Positions 1 to 8,926 of a stretch of DNA of 64,000 bases are shown piece by piece. Numbering within the stretch: position 1 is the stretch's first letter; every line of letters starts with the position of its first letter. The position numbers were made by a program, and so were the translations under genes. The notes beneath the pieces are model-generated. The model did no database searches. It was not told where the DNA came from and saw nothing but the letters and a program-made list of their open reading frames with translations. The DNA is from Micromonospora profundi (GTDB taxonomy: Bacteria > Actinomycetota > Actinomycetes > Mycobacteriales > Micromonosporaceae), in NCBI RefSeq assembly GCF_011927785.1, contig NZ_JAATJK010000001.1, positions 6,574,501-6,638,500 on the forward strand, in the 5' to 3' direction.

Positions 1-884
1 TGGCCGCCGGGCACCTCGACGGCGACCTCGCCGACCGTCCCGCCCTGGTGATCGGTGCCGGTGCGATGGGTTCACTCGGGGTGGCCACGCTGTCGCGCCT
101 GGGTGCGGGGCCGCTCACCGTCACCAACCGGGGCCTCGACCGGGCCGTCCGGCTCGCCCAGTCGTACGGGGCGGGCGCCGCGCCGATGACCGAGCTGACC
201 GACACCCTTTCCACAGTGGACATCGTAGTGGCCGCCACCGCGTCCGCTGAACCGGTCCTCACCCGCCAGGTGGTCACCGCCGCGCTTGCCGAGCGGGACC
301 TGGGCCGGGGCCCGCTGGTCCTGCTCGACCTCGCCGTGCCGCGCGACGTCGAGGAGGGCGTCGCCGAGTTGCCCGGCGTCGAGGTGATCGACATCGACCG
401 GATGGCAGGGCTGCTCGCCGACGGTCCCGCCGCCGCCGACACCGCCGCCGTCGAGCAGATCGTGCTCGGCGAGGTGGAGAGCTTCCTCACCTGGCTGCGC
501 GGCGCCGACGTGGCACCCACCGTGGCCGCGCTGCGCGGCCGGGCCGACGACGTCGTCACCGCCGAGCTACGCCGGTTGGCCCAGCGTCGCCCCGACCTCG
601 GCGACGACCTGCGCGCCGAGGTGGCCCGCACCGTGCACCGGGTGGTGCAGCGGCTGCTGCACCAGCCCACCGTCAAGGTCCGCCAGCTCGCCGCCGAGCC
701 CGGCGGCGACCAGTACGCGGCACTGCTGCGTGAGCTGTTCGACCTTCAGGTGCCGCAGACCTCGCCGGTGGACACCGTCCCCGACGTGCTGACCCCCGAC
801 CTCGGTGCGGCGCTCGCGGGCGTCGACCCGACGGTCGGCGCGGACACCCCCGACCCCGCCCCGCCCACCGGAGGTGCCCGATGA
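1..884 (+). CDS. hemA: Glutamyl-tRNA reductase (5' truncated by window edge)
   Basis: Reduces glutamyl-tRNA to glutamate-1-semialdehyde with NADPH, the first committed step of C5-pathway tetrapyrrole synthesis in the cytoplasm. The reading frame is open from base 3 and runs into the Rossmann motif VIGAGAMGSLG, followed by a conserved TNR segment (SxTVTNRGLDRA type), which is the NADPH-binding domain. The C-terminal part has the helical dimerisation region with the LHQPTVKVRQLA segment typical of HemA. The N-terminal catalytic Cys domain lies outside the window, so the GTG at 48 is internal and not a start. The stop overlaps the hemC ATG by 4 bp (ATGA), so the genes are translationally coupled. 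Identification is firm from the motif set and the hemC-hemD-hemB neighbours. Confidence 0.95.
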   Translation, partial: AAGHLDGDLADRPALVIGAGAMGSLGVATLSRLGAGPLTVTNRGLDRAVRLAQSYGAGAAPMTELTDTLSTVDIVVAATASAEPVLTRQVVTAALAERDLGRGPLVLLDLAVPRDVEEGVAELPGVEVIDIDRMAGLLADGPAAADTAAVEQIVLGEVESFLTWLRGADVAPTVAALRGRADDVVTAELRRLAQRRPDLGDDLRAEVARTVHRVVQRLLHQPTVKVRQLAAEPGGDQYAALLRELFDLQVPQTSPVDTVPDVLTPDLGAALAGVDPTVGADTPDPAPPTGGAR

Positions 885-1849
885 CCGCCCCCCTGCGACT
901 CGGCACCCGGGGCAGCGCCCTGGCGATGGCCCAGTCCGGTCAGGTCGCCGAGGCGCTGACCGCCGCCACCGGCCGGCCGGTCGAGCTGGTCGAGGTGCTC
1001 ACCGCCGGCGACCAGTCCAACGCGCCTGTACACCGGCTCGGCGTCGGGGTGTTCGTCTCCGCGCTGCGCGACGCGCTCACCGCCCGGACCATCGACTTCG
1101 CTGTGCACTCCTACAAGGATCTGCCCACCGCGAGCGACGGCGGGTTGCTCGTCGCGGCCGTTCCGCCCCGGCAGGATCCGCGCGACGCGCTGATCGCCCG
1201 CGACGGTCGGACGCTCACCGAACTGGCACCCGGGGCGACAGTGGGCACCGGCGCGCTGCGTCGCATCGCCCAGTTGAACGCCCTCGGCCTGCAACTTGAG
1301 GTCACACCGATCCGCGGCAACGTGGACACCCGCCTGGCCCGGGTGCTCGGCCCCGACGCCGACCTGGACGCCGTCGTACTGGCGCGGGCCGGGCTTGCCC
1401 GACTCGGTCGGGCCGATGTGATCACCGAGACGTTGGACCCGATGCTGATGCTGCCCGCACCCGCCCAGGGCGCGCTGGCCGTGGAGTGCCGGGCCGACGA
1501 TCAGGACCTGATCGAGCTGCTCGCGCTGCTCGATCACGCACCGTCGCACGCCGCGGTCACCGCGGAACGCGCGTTGCTGGCAACCCTGGAGGCCGGGTGC
1601 AGCGCACCCGTCGCCGCCTATGCGGAACTCGCCGAAGGTGACACCGGCGATGAGATCTACCTGCGCGGGGCGGTGATCAGTCCGGATGGCACTCGTGACC
1701 TTCGGCTGTCCCGCACCGGAACGCCCGCCGACGCGGCGGAGATCGGTAAGGCACTCGCCGCCGAACTCCTCGAACTCGGCGCCGACTCGATCCTCGGCCA
1801 CGAAGGACACACCGGCCCGGGGACCCAGGAATTTGGGAGCACAGAATGA
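881..1849 (+). CDS. hemC: Porphobilinogen deaminase (hydroxymethylbilane synthase)
   Basis: Condenses four porphobilinogen molecules into the linear hydroxymethylbilane; cytoplasmic. The 322-residue length matches the family. Visible landmarks are the N-terminal LGTRGSALA, the HSYKDLPT motif with catalytic Asp80, GTGALRR near 122-128, RGNVDTRL at 145-152, and Cys240 in LEAGCSAPVAAY, which carries the dipyrromethane cofactor. The ATG overlaps the hemA stop by 4 bp, and its own stop overlaps the next ATG at 1846, so it sits in the middle of a tightly coupled heme operon. Confidence 0.97.
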   Translation: MTAPLRLGTRGSALAMAQSGQVAEALTAATGRPVELVEVLTAGDQSNAPVHRLGVGVFVSALRDALTARTIDFAVHSYKDLPTASDGGLLVAAVPPRQDPRDALIARDGRTLTELAPGATVGTGALRRIAQLNALGLQLEVTPIRGNVDTRLARVLGPDADLDAVVLARAGLARLGRADVITETLDPMLMLPAPAQGALAVECRADDQDLIELLALLDHAPSHAAVTAERALLATLEAGCSAPVAAYAELAEGDTGDEIYLRGAVISPDGTRDLRLSRTGTPADAAEIGKALAAELLELGADSILGHEGHTGPGTQEFGSTE

Positions 1850-3426
1850 CCCGCACCCGTAAGCCCGTCGGTCGTATCGCATTCGTCGGGGCGGGCCCCG
1901 GTGACCCGGGCCTGCTGACCCGTCGGGCGCACGACGCCCTGGTAGACGCCGACCAGGTCATCTACGACCGGGGAGTCCCCGACTCCCTGCTCGCCGTCGT
2001 ACGCGCCGAGGCCAGGGACGACGCCCAGTTCACGCCTGCCGAAGGCGCACCGGGGGACGTGGCGAAGGTGTTGATCTCCGCTGCCCGGTCCGGGCTGAAC
2101 GCGGTGCACCTGGTGGCCGGCGACCCGTTCGGCCACGACTCGGTGGTCAAGGAGGTGCAGGCGGTGGCCCGCACCGCCGCCCACTTCGAGGTCGTGCCCG
2201 GTGTCGGCCAGGCCGAGGGCGTGGCCACCTACGCGGGTGTTCCGTTGCCTGGCGTGCGTACGGCCGCCGACGTCGAGGACGTCACAGCGCTGGACTTCGA
2301 GGCGCTGGCCGCTGCCGTCGGTCGGGGTTCGCTCGCGCTCGCTGTGGACGCCGGTGATCTCGCCGCCGTCCGGGACGGTCTGCTGGCCGCCGGGATCGAC
2401 GGCACCACGGGCGTCGGGGTGACCGGCGACGGCACCGGCGAGACCCAGTACACGACGACGTCGACAGTTGACAGCTTCGTGGCCGCCGCGCTCGGCTTCA
2501 CCGGCCGGGTGGTGCTCACCATCGGTGCCGGTGTGGGGCAGCGCGACAAGCTGAGCTGGTGGGAGAACCGCCCGCTGTACGGCTGGAAGGTGCTCGTACC
2601 GCGTACCAAGGAGCAGGCCGGCGCGATGAGCGCCCGGCTGCGGGCGTACGGGGCGATCCCGTGTGAGGTGCCGACCATCGCTGTCGAGCCGCCGCGTACC
2701 CCGGCGCAGATGGAGCGGGCCGTCAAGGGCCTTGTCGACGGCCGGTACGCCTGGGTGATCTTCACTTCGGTCAACGCGGTCCGCGCGGTCTGGGAGAAGT
2801 TCGCCGAGCACGGGCTGGACGCCCGGCACTTCGGCGGCGTCAAGATCGCCTGCATCGGCGAGGCCACTGCGGACGCGGTCCGCGCGTTCGGCATCCAGCC
2901 GGAGCTGATCCCCGCCGGGGAGCAGTCCTCCGAAGGGCTGCTTGCCGAGTTCTCGCCGCACGACGAGATCCTCGACCCGGTGGGCCGGGTGCTGCTGCCG
3001 CGCGCCGACATCGCCACCGAGACGCTCGCCGCCGGGCTCACCGAGCGCGGCTGGGAGGTCGACGACGTGACCGCGTACCGGACGGTGCGGGCCGCGCCGC
3101 CGCCCGCCGAGATCCGGGACGCCATCAAGTCGGGCGGATTCGACGCCGTGCTCTTCACGTCCAGCTCGACAGTGCGCAATCTCGTCGGTATCGCGGGGAA
3201 GCCGCACGCCCGTACCGTTGTTGCTGTGATCGGGCCCAAGACGGCGGAGACCGCGACGGAGTTCGGCCTGCGGGTCGACGTCCAGCCGCCGCACGCCTCG
3301 GTGCCCGACCTGGTGGAGGCGCTCGCCGCCTACGCCGTCGAGTTGCGCGAGAAGCTGGCCGCCATGCCAGCCAAGCAGCGCCGCGGCTCGAAGGTGCAGG
3401 GGCCGACCGCCCTGCGCTTCCGGTAG
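1846..3426 (+). CDS. hemD: Uroporphyrinogen-III synthase fused to uroporphyrinogen methyltransferase-like domain
   Basis: A 526-residue two-domain protein. Residues about 5-245 resemble SAM-dependent uroporphyrinogen-III C-methyltransferase, with the opening motif [11 protein letters not shown] and a [10 protein letters not shown] segment. Residues about 250-510 are HemD-type uroporphyrinogen-III synthase ([13 protein letters not shown], then [14 protein letters not shown], then a C-terminal [11 protein letters not shown] segment), which cyclises hydroxymethylbilane. This fusion is common in actinobacteria. The usual GGDPFxFGRGGEE stretch of the methyltransferase reads [14 protein letters not shown] here, so that domain is divergent and its activity toward siroheme or cobalamin precursors is uncertain. 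The ATG overlaps the hemC stop by 4 bp. Confidence 0.93.
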   Translation: MTRTRKPVGRIAFVGAGPGDPGLLTRRAHDALVDADQVIYDRGVPDSLLAVVRAEARDDAQFTPAEGAPGDVAKVLISAARSGLNAVHLVAGDPFGHDSVVKEVQAVARTAAHFEVVPGVGQAEGVATYAGVPLPGVRTAADVEDVTALDFEALAAAVGRGSLALAVDAGDLAAVRDGLLAAGIDGTTGVGVTGDGTGETQYTTTSTVDSFVAAALGFTGRVVLTIGAGVGQRDKLSWWENRPLYGWKVLVPRTKEQAGAMSARLRAYGAIPCEVPTIAVEPPRTPAQMERAVKGLVDGRYAWVIFTSVNAVRAVWEKFAEHGLDARHFGGVKIACIGEATADAVRAFGIQPELIPAGEQSSEGLLAEFSPHDEILDPVGRVLLPRADIATETLAAGLTERGWEVDDVTAYRTVRAAPPPAEIRDAIKSGGFDAVLFTSSSTVRNLVGIAGKPHARTVVAVIGPKTAETATEFGLRVDVQPPHASVPDLVEALAAYAVELREKLAAMPAKQRRGSKVQGPTALRFR

Positions 3427-3445
3427 CCGTCCGAGGAGGCCGAAC

Positions 3446-4429
3446 ATGTCGTACCCCGAGATCCGGCCACGCCGGCTGCGCCGCACCCCGGCGATCCGGC
3501 GGCTGGTGTCCGAGACCCGGGTCGACCCGGCCGAGCTGATCGTCCCGATGTTCGTCAAGGAGGGGCTGACCGAGCCCCGGGCCATCGCGTCGCTCCCGGG
3601 GGTGCTCCAGCACTCCCGGGACTCGCTGCGCAAGGCTGCCGCCGAGGCGGTCCAGGCCGGTGTCGGCGGGATCATGCTCTTCGGGGTGCCCGAGCGGCGT
3701 GACCCGACAGGCTCCGGCGGCATCGACCCGAACGGCATCCTGAACGTCGCCATCCGCGACGTGGTGGCCGAGGTGGGCGACAACACCGTAGTGATGGGCG
3801 ACCTGTGCCTGGACGAGTTCACCTCGCACGGGCACTGCGGGCTGCTCACCCCCGGCGGTGAGGTGGACAACGACGCCACCCTGGCCGCGTACGCCGAGAT
3901 GGCGGTGGCCCAGGCCGCCGCCGGGGTCGGCGTGGTCGGGCCGTCCGGCATGATGGATGGCCAGGTCGGCGTCATACGCCGGGCGCTCGACGCGGCCGGC
4001 TACCAGGACGTGGCAGTGCTGGCGTACGCCGTGAAGTACGCCTCGGCGTTCTACGGTCCGTTCCGGGACGCTGTGGAGTCGGCGCTGGAGGGCGACCGAC
4101 GCACCTACCAGCAGGACCCGGCCAACCTGCGCGAGTCGCTGCGCGAGGTGGCGCTTGACGTCGCCGAGGGCGCCGACATGGTGATGGTCAAGCCGGCGCT
4201 GCCGTACCTCGACGTGGTGTCGGCGGTCCGGGCCGCGGTGGACGTCCCGGTCGCCGCCTACCAGGTCTCCGGGGAGTACGCGATGGTCGAGGCGGCCGCC
4301 GCGAACGGCTGGATCGACCGCGAGCGGGTGATTCTGGAGACGCTGACCTCGATCAAGCGGGCCGGAGCCCAGATCATCCTCACGTACTGGGCGGTCGAGG
4401 CCGCCCAGCTCCTGCGCGAGCGATACTGA
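3446..4429 (+). CDS. hemB: Delta-aminolevulinic acid dehydratase (porphobilinogen synthase)
   Basis: Condenses two 5-aminolevulinate molecules to porphobilinogen. The 327-residue length is normal. Schiff-base lysines are Lys197 ([14 protein letters not shown]) and Lys249 ([10 protein letters not shown]). The metal region reads [12 protein letters not shown] at 121-132: Cys121 and Cys131 are present, but the middle zinc ligand is Asp123 instead of Cys, a mixed type I associate with actinobacterial enzymes. A GAGGAG-like ribosome-binding site (AGGAGG at 3434-3439) lies 6 bases ahead of the ATG, 19 bases after the hemD stop. It is the last gene of the hem operon. Confidence 0.97.
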   Translation: MSYPEIRPRRLRRTPAIRRLVSETRVDPAELIVPMFVKEGLTEPRAIASLPGVLQHSRDSLRKAAAEAVQAGVGGIMLFGVPERRDPTGSGGIDPNGILNVAIRDVVAEVGDNTVVMGDLCLDEFTSHGHCGLLTPGGEVDNDATLAAYAEMAVAQAAAGVGVVGPSGMMDGQVGVIRRALDAAGYQDVAVLAYAVKYASAFYGPFRDAVESALEGDRRTYQQDPANLRESLREVALDVAEGADMVMVKPALPYLDVVSAVRAAVDVPVAAYQVSGEYAMVEAAAANGWIDRERVILETLTSIKRAGAQIILTYWAVEAAQLLRERY

Positions 4430-4643
4430 CCCCGAGGTCCGACCCCGGCCACGCTGTCTTCCGAGCGTGTGGGGGCGGTACCGGCTCGCGCACGGTTAGC
4501 GCGTCCTGACCGGGTATCCCGTCGACGGGCGGTGCGGTAGAGATTCCCGGACGTGCCGGCCCGCGGACCGACCGACCTGTGGACCCACCGGCAATAACGG
4601 CTTGCGGAGCGTAACCACATGACGAGCCGCCACCACGCCTCCT

Positions 4644-4725
4644 CCCGCCTTTGCTTTGCACCCATGACAGCGACGCTCACCCTCCGCTTTCGGCGCATAT
4701 TGAGCTGCAGAGCAAAGGGGGCGGG
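4644..4725. repeat. Long imperfect inverted repeat, possible interspersed element
   Basis: The left arm CCCGCCTTTGCTTTGCA (4644-4660) pairs with the right arm TGCAGAGCAAAGGGGGCGGG (4706-4725): 10 of 11 core bases match between TTTGCTTTGCA and the complement of TGCAGAGCAAA, then C/G-rich flanks pair with an offset. The 45-base centre includes a CGGCGCATATTG segment. The low-GC core is unlike the surrounding DNA. I recall CTTTGCTCTGCA-type motifs being repeated in Micromonospora genomes, but that is memory and not a search. It could be a REP/MITE-like element. Confidence 0.5.
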
Positions 4726-4894
4726 CGTGGGGTGGTGTGTCTGCTGACGAGGATCGGAGCCTTCCTGGTCAGTCCGGTGGTGGGCCTGGCCTGGTCTGGC
4801 TGCCCGACGGGGGCAGCGTGCAGCCCTGTGACGCGCTGTAGCGGCGGCGTAATTGGCGCCGCAAGCACGGAAAGTTACCCGCCGAGCCGCAGGC

Positions 4895-4925
4895 GTTGTC
4901 CACAGGTCAGCTAGTTGTCCACAGG
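4895..4925 (+). promoter_or_regulatory. Two DnaA-box sequences (TTGTCCACA) in direct repeat
   Basis: GTTGTCCACAGG occurs exactly at 4895-4906 and 4914-4925, a 19-bp period. The core TTGTCCACA is the actinobacterial DnaA-box consensus as known from Streptomyces oriC. The pair lies 50-80 bp upstream of the HTH gene at 4975. No dnaA, dnaN or dense box cluster is present, so this is not oriC; DnaA-dependent regulation or DnaA titration is the inference. Confidence 0.5.
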
Positions 4926-4974
4926 CCCGGCAAGCGGGATTGCGGCCAACTCCACCAGGCGGGACGGTGGCGGC

Positions 4975-5490
4975 ATGAGTGATTCGTCTGCCGCACCCGA
5001 GCCGGCCCTCCTCACCGAGCCCTCCGATGCGCCTTGGCCGGCCGCCGGCATCGTTCGGGCGGTCCGCCGTCGCGCCGACCTGAGCCAGCGCGAGCTGGCC
5101 AGGTGGGCGGGTGTGCACCATGCCACCATTGGCCGAATCGAGGCCGGCCGCATGGTGCCGAGCATCGTCCTGCTCCGGCGCATCATCGGTGTGGTGGGCT
5201 GCCGGCTGGCCGTGGTGGACGAGTTCGGCCGGGTGCTGAAACCGATGCGGGACTGGCAGGACACGTACAACGGCGCCGAGCGTCGCTACCCGTCGCACCT
5301 CGACACCATTCTCGACCCTGAGCTGGGTGAGTGGTGGGCGGACATCTACGGGCTGGCCCGCCCGCCTGAGACGTTCTACCGCGACCGGGCAATTCGGGAC
5401 GCGATGCGGCGCCTTAGCCAGTGGGAGGTGCGTGTGGCCCAACACCGGCACCTGCCCCGACCGCCGTGGCCCCCGCGCGGGGTGGTCTGA
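4975..5490 (+). CDS. Helix-turn-helix (XRE-type) transcriptional regulator
   Basis: A 171-residue cytoplasmic protein. An XRE HTH spans roughly residues 20-75, with LSQRELARWAGVHHATIGRI as the recognition unit, followed by a segment reading VGCRLAVVDEFGRVLKP as in small actinobacterial HTH proteins of unknown target. The C-terminal 80 residues are Trp/Tyr/Arg rich with no recognised domain. I chose the ATG at 4975 because GGACGG precedes it and homology-like sequence starts there; an in-frame GTG at 4915 would overlap the second DnaA box. It is monocistronic and convergent with the nuclease gene, separated by a strong hairpin. Confidence 0.8.
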   Translation: MSDSSAAPEPALLTEPSDAPWPAAGIVRAVRRRADLSQRELARWAGVHHATIGRIEAGRMVPSIVLLRRIIGVVGCRLAVVDEFGRVLKPMRDWQDTYNGAERRYPSHLDTILDPELGEWWADIYGLARPPETFYRDRAIRDAMRRLSQWEVRVAQHRHLPRPPWPPRGVV

Positions 5491-5501
5491 CCTTGACACC
5501 A

Positions 5502-5540
5502 GTGAGGCCCGCCGGTCCGGAACGGACCTGCGGGCCTCAC
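5502..5540. terminator. Bidirectional hairpin terminator
   Basis: GTGAGGCCCGC (5502-5512) pairs perfectly with GCGGGCCTCAC (5530-5540). After one mismatch, GGTCCG/CGGACC extends the stem to a GAA loop. It lies between convergent stops at 5490 and 5556. No T-run is present, as is usual in high-GC actinobacteria. Confidence 0.8.
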
Positions 5541-5555
5541 CGGGAACGCGCGACG

Positions 5556-8500
5556 TCAGTCGTCGTTGGTGATGGTGCCCACCGCCAGTGGATCGGCCAG
5601 GCGCAACCCGGGCACACCCGCCACCAGCAGCGTCAGCTTCTCGTCCGACTCCCGCTTGCGGTCACCGCGCACGGTCACCGGGAAGGCGACCGACGTCTGC
5701 CCGGCGGCAAGGGTCCGGCAACCGACGTACGGGTCGAAGTCCGAGCCGACCTGCGCGGTCACACCGACGGTGGCGGCGCAGACCAGCACCGGCTGGGACA
5801 GCGGCCGGGACACGGTGGCGGTGAAGGTGAGCTGCCGGGTTCCCTGGTTGCCCTCGACCACAGCCGTGTCGGCCACCGTCAACGACGCCCGCGAGCGGAA
5901 CCGGGCCACCTGCGGGTCGTGGTCGCTGGAACCGCGCGACCCGTCAGCTGTGAACTCCGCCGGCCAGTCGGCGTTGATGTGCGCCGCCCGCACCTGCACC
6001 AGATCGCCGTAGAGCGCGTCGTTGACGAACAGATGGTCGAGCGTCTGCGCCTGCCCCTCGAAGCTGTACGAGTAGGCCGACGACGGCACGTCCGCGACCA
6101 GGTTGTCCCACAGGTTGTGCAGGCCCGCCTCGTACAGCGGGGCGAGCTGGTCCGACGGGGTGGGCTGGCTGCCCGTCGCGATCGGGTCGTCCGGACGCGG
6201 GAAGACGTTCAGGTCCCCGCCGTACACCACACGCGCGTGCGCGTCGGACGCCTCGATGGCGGTGACGATCGCCGCGCCGTACGCCGCCTGCTCCCGACGC
6301 TGCCCCACCCGGCTGTCGGGGCCGGAGGAGTAGTGGTTGCTCAGCGCGTACAGGGTGAACCGCTCGGTCGAGCCGGGTGCCGCGGCCACGCTGAACTTGC
6401 CCAGCTGGGGAGCGCGGGTGAAGACGTTGTTGCCGTCCCGCCCGGTGGAGGTGTCCACGTCTGCCGGCAGCACCGCGTTGAGGGCCTTCGGGTTCTGCAC
6501 GTCGGCGTTGCCCGGCAACCCCGCAGCGCGGTACTGGACGGTCGGCGCCGACCCCAACAGCGGGTCGCCAGCCGTCGCTGCGGCAAGCGAGAGCCTGTCG
6601 GTGCGGTACAGGAAGGCAGCGGTGATGCCGCGGGCGTCCGCGCCGGTCCGGTCATAGGCAGCGGCGTACGCCGGCCCGCCGGCCGCCGCCACCGCGAGCG
6701 CCAGCTCCTGGATGCTGTCCGGCGCGCCGTCGGCGTTGTCGGTGTCACCGCAGGCCAGCACCGTCCCGGACACCGTGCAGATGTCCTGGTCCTCGGCCTC
6801 CTGCACCAGGATCAGATCCGGTGCGTGCAGATCCTTGACGATCTGGTCGGCGAGCGCGGTCAGGTGCTCCCGGTAGTCCGCCTCGCTGCTCGGCACGTAG
6901 TCGAACGGCGGGGTGACGCCGGTGCAGCCGGCGTTACCGGCGAAGTCGCAGCCGTCGAACGGGTCATCGCGGTAGTCGTACAGGTTCTCCACGTTGTAGG
7001 TGGCGACCGCCAGCTCCTGCGAGCGGTCGGCAGGCTTCGGCGGGCTGTTCCGCGACGGGTCGGCCCCGGCGGCGAAGTCCGCCTGCTCGACCTGCACGCC
7101 GTACTTCTCGAACGAGTAGTAGACGCCGCCCACCGCGTCCGCGCGCAGCGTGTCGAACGTGCGTACCGGGGGGAGCAGCGCGGCGCTGTCCCCGGCGGTG
7201 GCCTTCACGCCCATGCTGCCCAGCAGCACGCGCTGCCCGTTGCCGTCGTCGAAGCGCCGGGTCGGGTCGTTGTCCAGCGGGTGCGAGTCCCGGAAGACCC
7301 GCCGGGCGTACGGGTCGGCGCGGTCCAACAGCGGGTCGTCCCGGTCGACCACCCACAGCTCGGCGTCGGCTGTGGACGAGAAGACGTCCCGGCCGCTCAC
7401 CGCGCCGCTGCCCGCGCGTACCCGCATCCGGGAGCCCTCGTGCCGCTCCCAGAAGCGCTGCGCGTCGGTCAACTCGACGGGCGGCACCGCGTCGGTCACC
7501 GCGACCGCCGAGTTCACATCCAGACCGGTGGCGATCCGGCGGACCAGCGAGGCACCGGAGAGCTGGGTGAAGTTGAAGTACTCCGACACCCGTGCCCGGA
7601 GCACCACCTCGTCGCCGACCGTCGGCACATAGCCGCCGATCAACGAGGTGAACGTGCCCATGAACACGAAGATGCCGTCGGAGCTGGTCGGGTCGCCGTC
7701 GGTGTCACCGGTGCGGCTCTGCAGGAAGAAACCATGCTGCTCCGCCCCGGCCGACGTACGCGCCCGGGTCAACTGGGTGATCACGCCGCGTACGTCGTAC
7801 ATCGTGCTGCTCGTGCCGTTGCCGCTCGCCGGCGCGAGCGGTGACCGGTCGGTCGGCCCCGACTCGGCGTCGGTGGTCGGGCCCTGCACCTCGCCGACTG
7901 TCAGCTCCCGGGTGACCTGCACGGCAAGCGCGCAGCTCGCGCTGCCGCCGTCCGCGTCGGTCGCGGTGACGGTGACGGTGTACGCCCCGGCGGCGAGGTC
8001 GGCGCTCGTGCCGATCGTGGCGCGGGCGGTGCCGCCAACCCCGTCGGCGGGGGTGACAGCGGTACGGGTGATCGACCCGGTGGCCGGCGTCGGGCTGACC
8101 CCGGTCACCGCCAGGTCGACGATCGTGTCGTCCGGGTCGGTGGCGGTGACCTCACGGGTCGCCGCGGTTCCCGAGGCCGTCACCAGCGGTCCGCCACAGG
8201 TCAGCGTGGCCGGTACGTCGACCGGGCCGCCGTCGTCCACGGTGTGCGCGCCGAGCCCGTCGAACGTGTCGACCGGGAAGCCGGCCCACTGCGCGGCCGG
8301 GTCGAACGGATCCGACGGGTCGGTGTCACCAGCGGTCACCGACGGCAGCCGGCGCAGCGTGTTGTCGGCAGTGCTGGTGACGCCGGCACCCCATTCGGTG
8401 CCGGGGTCGACGCCCACCTGGCCGATCGAGTCGAGCACTGCGGCACCCCGGCGCAGCACGATCGCGTCGTCGCCGTTGAACAGGCCCGCACCGGTGGTCT

Positions 8501-8834
8501 GGTCGGCCTGGGCGAGGATCGCGGCTCCGGCCGAGGCGCTGGCGAACACGAACACGTCCCCGGCTGCGACGCTCCCGGTCAACGCGATGGTGGTCGCCGT
8601 GGTGGAACCGTTGAAGTAGAGCTGGAGCTGGTAGCCGCCAGCGGCCAGGTCAATGGCCGCGCCGGTGCCGTTGAACAGCTCGATCGCCTTGTTGTTCGAC
8701 GAGCCCTCGACGTACTCGGAGATGAAAAGGTCGGTGGGCGCGGCGCTGGCCGCGGTGGGTGCGACGCCGAGAGCCGCGACGGTCACAGCGGCGGTGGCGG
8801 TCGCGAGCACAGCCATGGTGCGGCGCGGGCGCAT
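5556..8834 (-). CDS. Secreted ExeM/NucH-like nuclease with lamin-tail, endonuclease/phosphatase and Calx-beta domains
   Basis: A 1092-residue extracellular enzyme. It has an Ala-rich Sec signal peptide (about 1-32, ending ASA). A lamin-tail domain (about 33-150) starts DLFISEYVEGSSNNKAIELFN. A middle region contains an Ig-like segment and the OB-like part usual in ExeM nucleases. The endonuclease/exonuclease/phosphatase domain (about 605-955) shows TYNVENLYD, LVQEAED, GGDLNVFPRPDDP and SSDHDPQVARF, which are the Asn, Glu, Asp/Asn and Asp-His catalytic elements. The C-terminal 110 residues resemble a Calx-beta module (VVEGNQGTRQLTFTATVSRPL ends in IT-NDD). Predicted role: degradation of extracellular DNA for nutrients or biofilm turnover. 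GGAGG lies 4-5 bases ahead of the ATG. Confidence 0.9.
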   Translation of the reverse strand: MRPRRTMAVLATATAAVTVAALGVAPTAASAAPTDLFISEYVEGSSNNKAIELFNGTGAAIDLAAGGYQLQLYFNGSTTATTIALTGSVAAGDVFVFASASAGAAILAQADQTTGAGLFNGDDAIVLRRGAAVLDSIGQVGVDPGTEWGAGVTSTADNTLRRLPSVTAGDTDPSDPFDPAAQWAGFPVDTFDGLGAHTVDDGGPVDVPATLTCGGPLVTASGTAATREVTATDPDDTIVDLAVTGVSPTPATGSITRTAVTPADGVGGTARATIGTSADLAAGAYTVTVTATDADGGSASCALAVQVTRELTVGEVQGPTTDAESGPTDRSPLAPASGNGTSSTMYDVRGVITQLTRARTSAGAEQHGFFLQSRTGDTDGDPTSSDGIFVFMGTFTSLIGGYVPTVGDEVVLRARVSEYFNFTQLSGASLVRRIATGLDVNSAVAVTDAVPPVELTDAQRFWERHEGSRMRVRAGSGAVSGRDVFSSTADAELWVVDRDDPLLDRADPYARRVFRDSHPLDNDPTRRFDDGNGQRVLLGSMGVKATAGDSAALLPPVRTFDTLRADAVGGVYYSFEKYGVQVEQADFAAGADPSRNSPPKPADRSQELAVATYNVENLYDYRDDPFDGCDFAGNAGCTGVTPPFDYVPSSEADYREHLTALADQIVKDLHAPDLILVQEAEDQDICTVSGTVLACGDTDNADGAPDSIQELALAVAAAGGPAYAAAYDRTGADARGITAAFLYRTDRLSLAAATAGDPLLGSAPTVQYRAAGLPGNADVQNPKALNAVLPADVDTSTGRDGNNVFTRAPQLGKFSVAAAPGSTERFTLYALSNHYSSGPDSRVGQRREQAAYGAAIVTAIEASDAHARVVYGGDLNVFPRPDDPIATGSQPTPSDQLAPLYEAGLHNLWDNLVADVPSSAYSYSFEGQAQTLDHLFVNDALYGDLVQVRAAHINADWPAEFTADGSRGSSDHDPQVARFRSRASLTVADTAVVEGNQGTRQLTFTATVSRPLSQPVLVCAATVGVTAQVGSDFDPYVGCRTLAAGQTSVAFPVTVRGDRKRESDEKLTLLVAGVPGLRLADPLAVGTITNDD

Positions 8835-8926
8835 AGGGCCTCCACGATGGGTGGACAGGAGTCAACGCACGTTAAGGTGCGCGGCTGTCCACCGTCCATC
8901 CCTCATTGGACAGTTTCGTGAATTCC

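Larger units (their letters stand above)
4430..4974. other. 545-bp noncoding region between hemB and an HTH regulator
   Basis: I see no convincing gene here; short open frames lack ribosome-binding sites and family resemblance. It holds a long imperfect inverted repeat (4644-4725) and a pair of TTGTCCACA sequences (4896-4904 and 4915-4923), listed separately. The rest is GC-rich sequence without a clear hairpin terminator for the hem operon. Confidence 0.7.

Noticed and set aside
1657..3975. A 772-codon open frame antisense to the hem genes
   Set aside because: High-GC DNA yields long antisense frames; its translation is Arg/Pro/Gly-rich without domains, while the plus strand carries clear hemC, hemD and hemB.
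4651..4914. A possible 87-residue protein in the hemB-regulator interval
   Set aside because: Frame starts inside an inverted repeat, has no ribosome-binding site and shows no family resemblance.
4895..4925. Origin of replication suggested by DnaA boxes
   Set aside because: Only two boxes and no dnaA, dnaN, rpmH or recF nearby, so a chromosomal origin is not supported.
5421..7844. An 807-codon plus-strand frame opposite the nuclease gene
   Set aside because: Its residues are dominated by Arg/Val/Gly/Gln with no domain; the minus frame encodes a full secreted nuclease.
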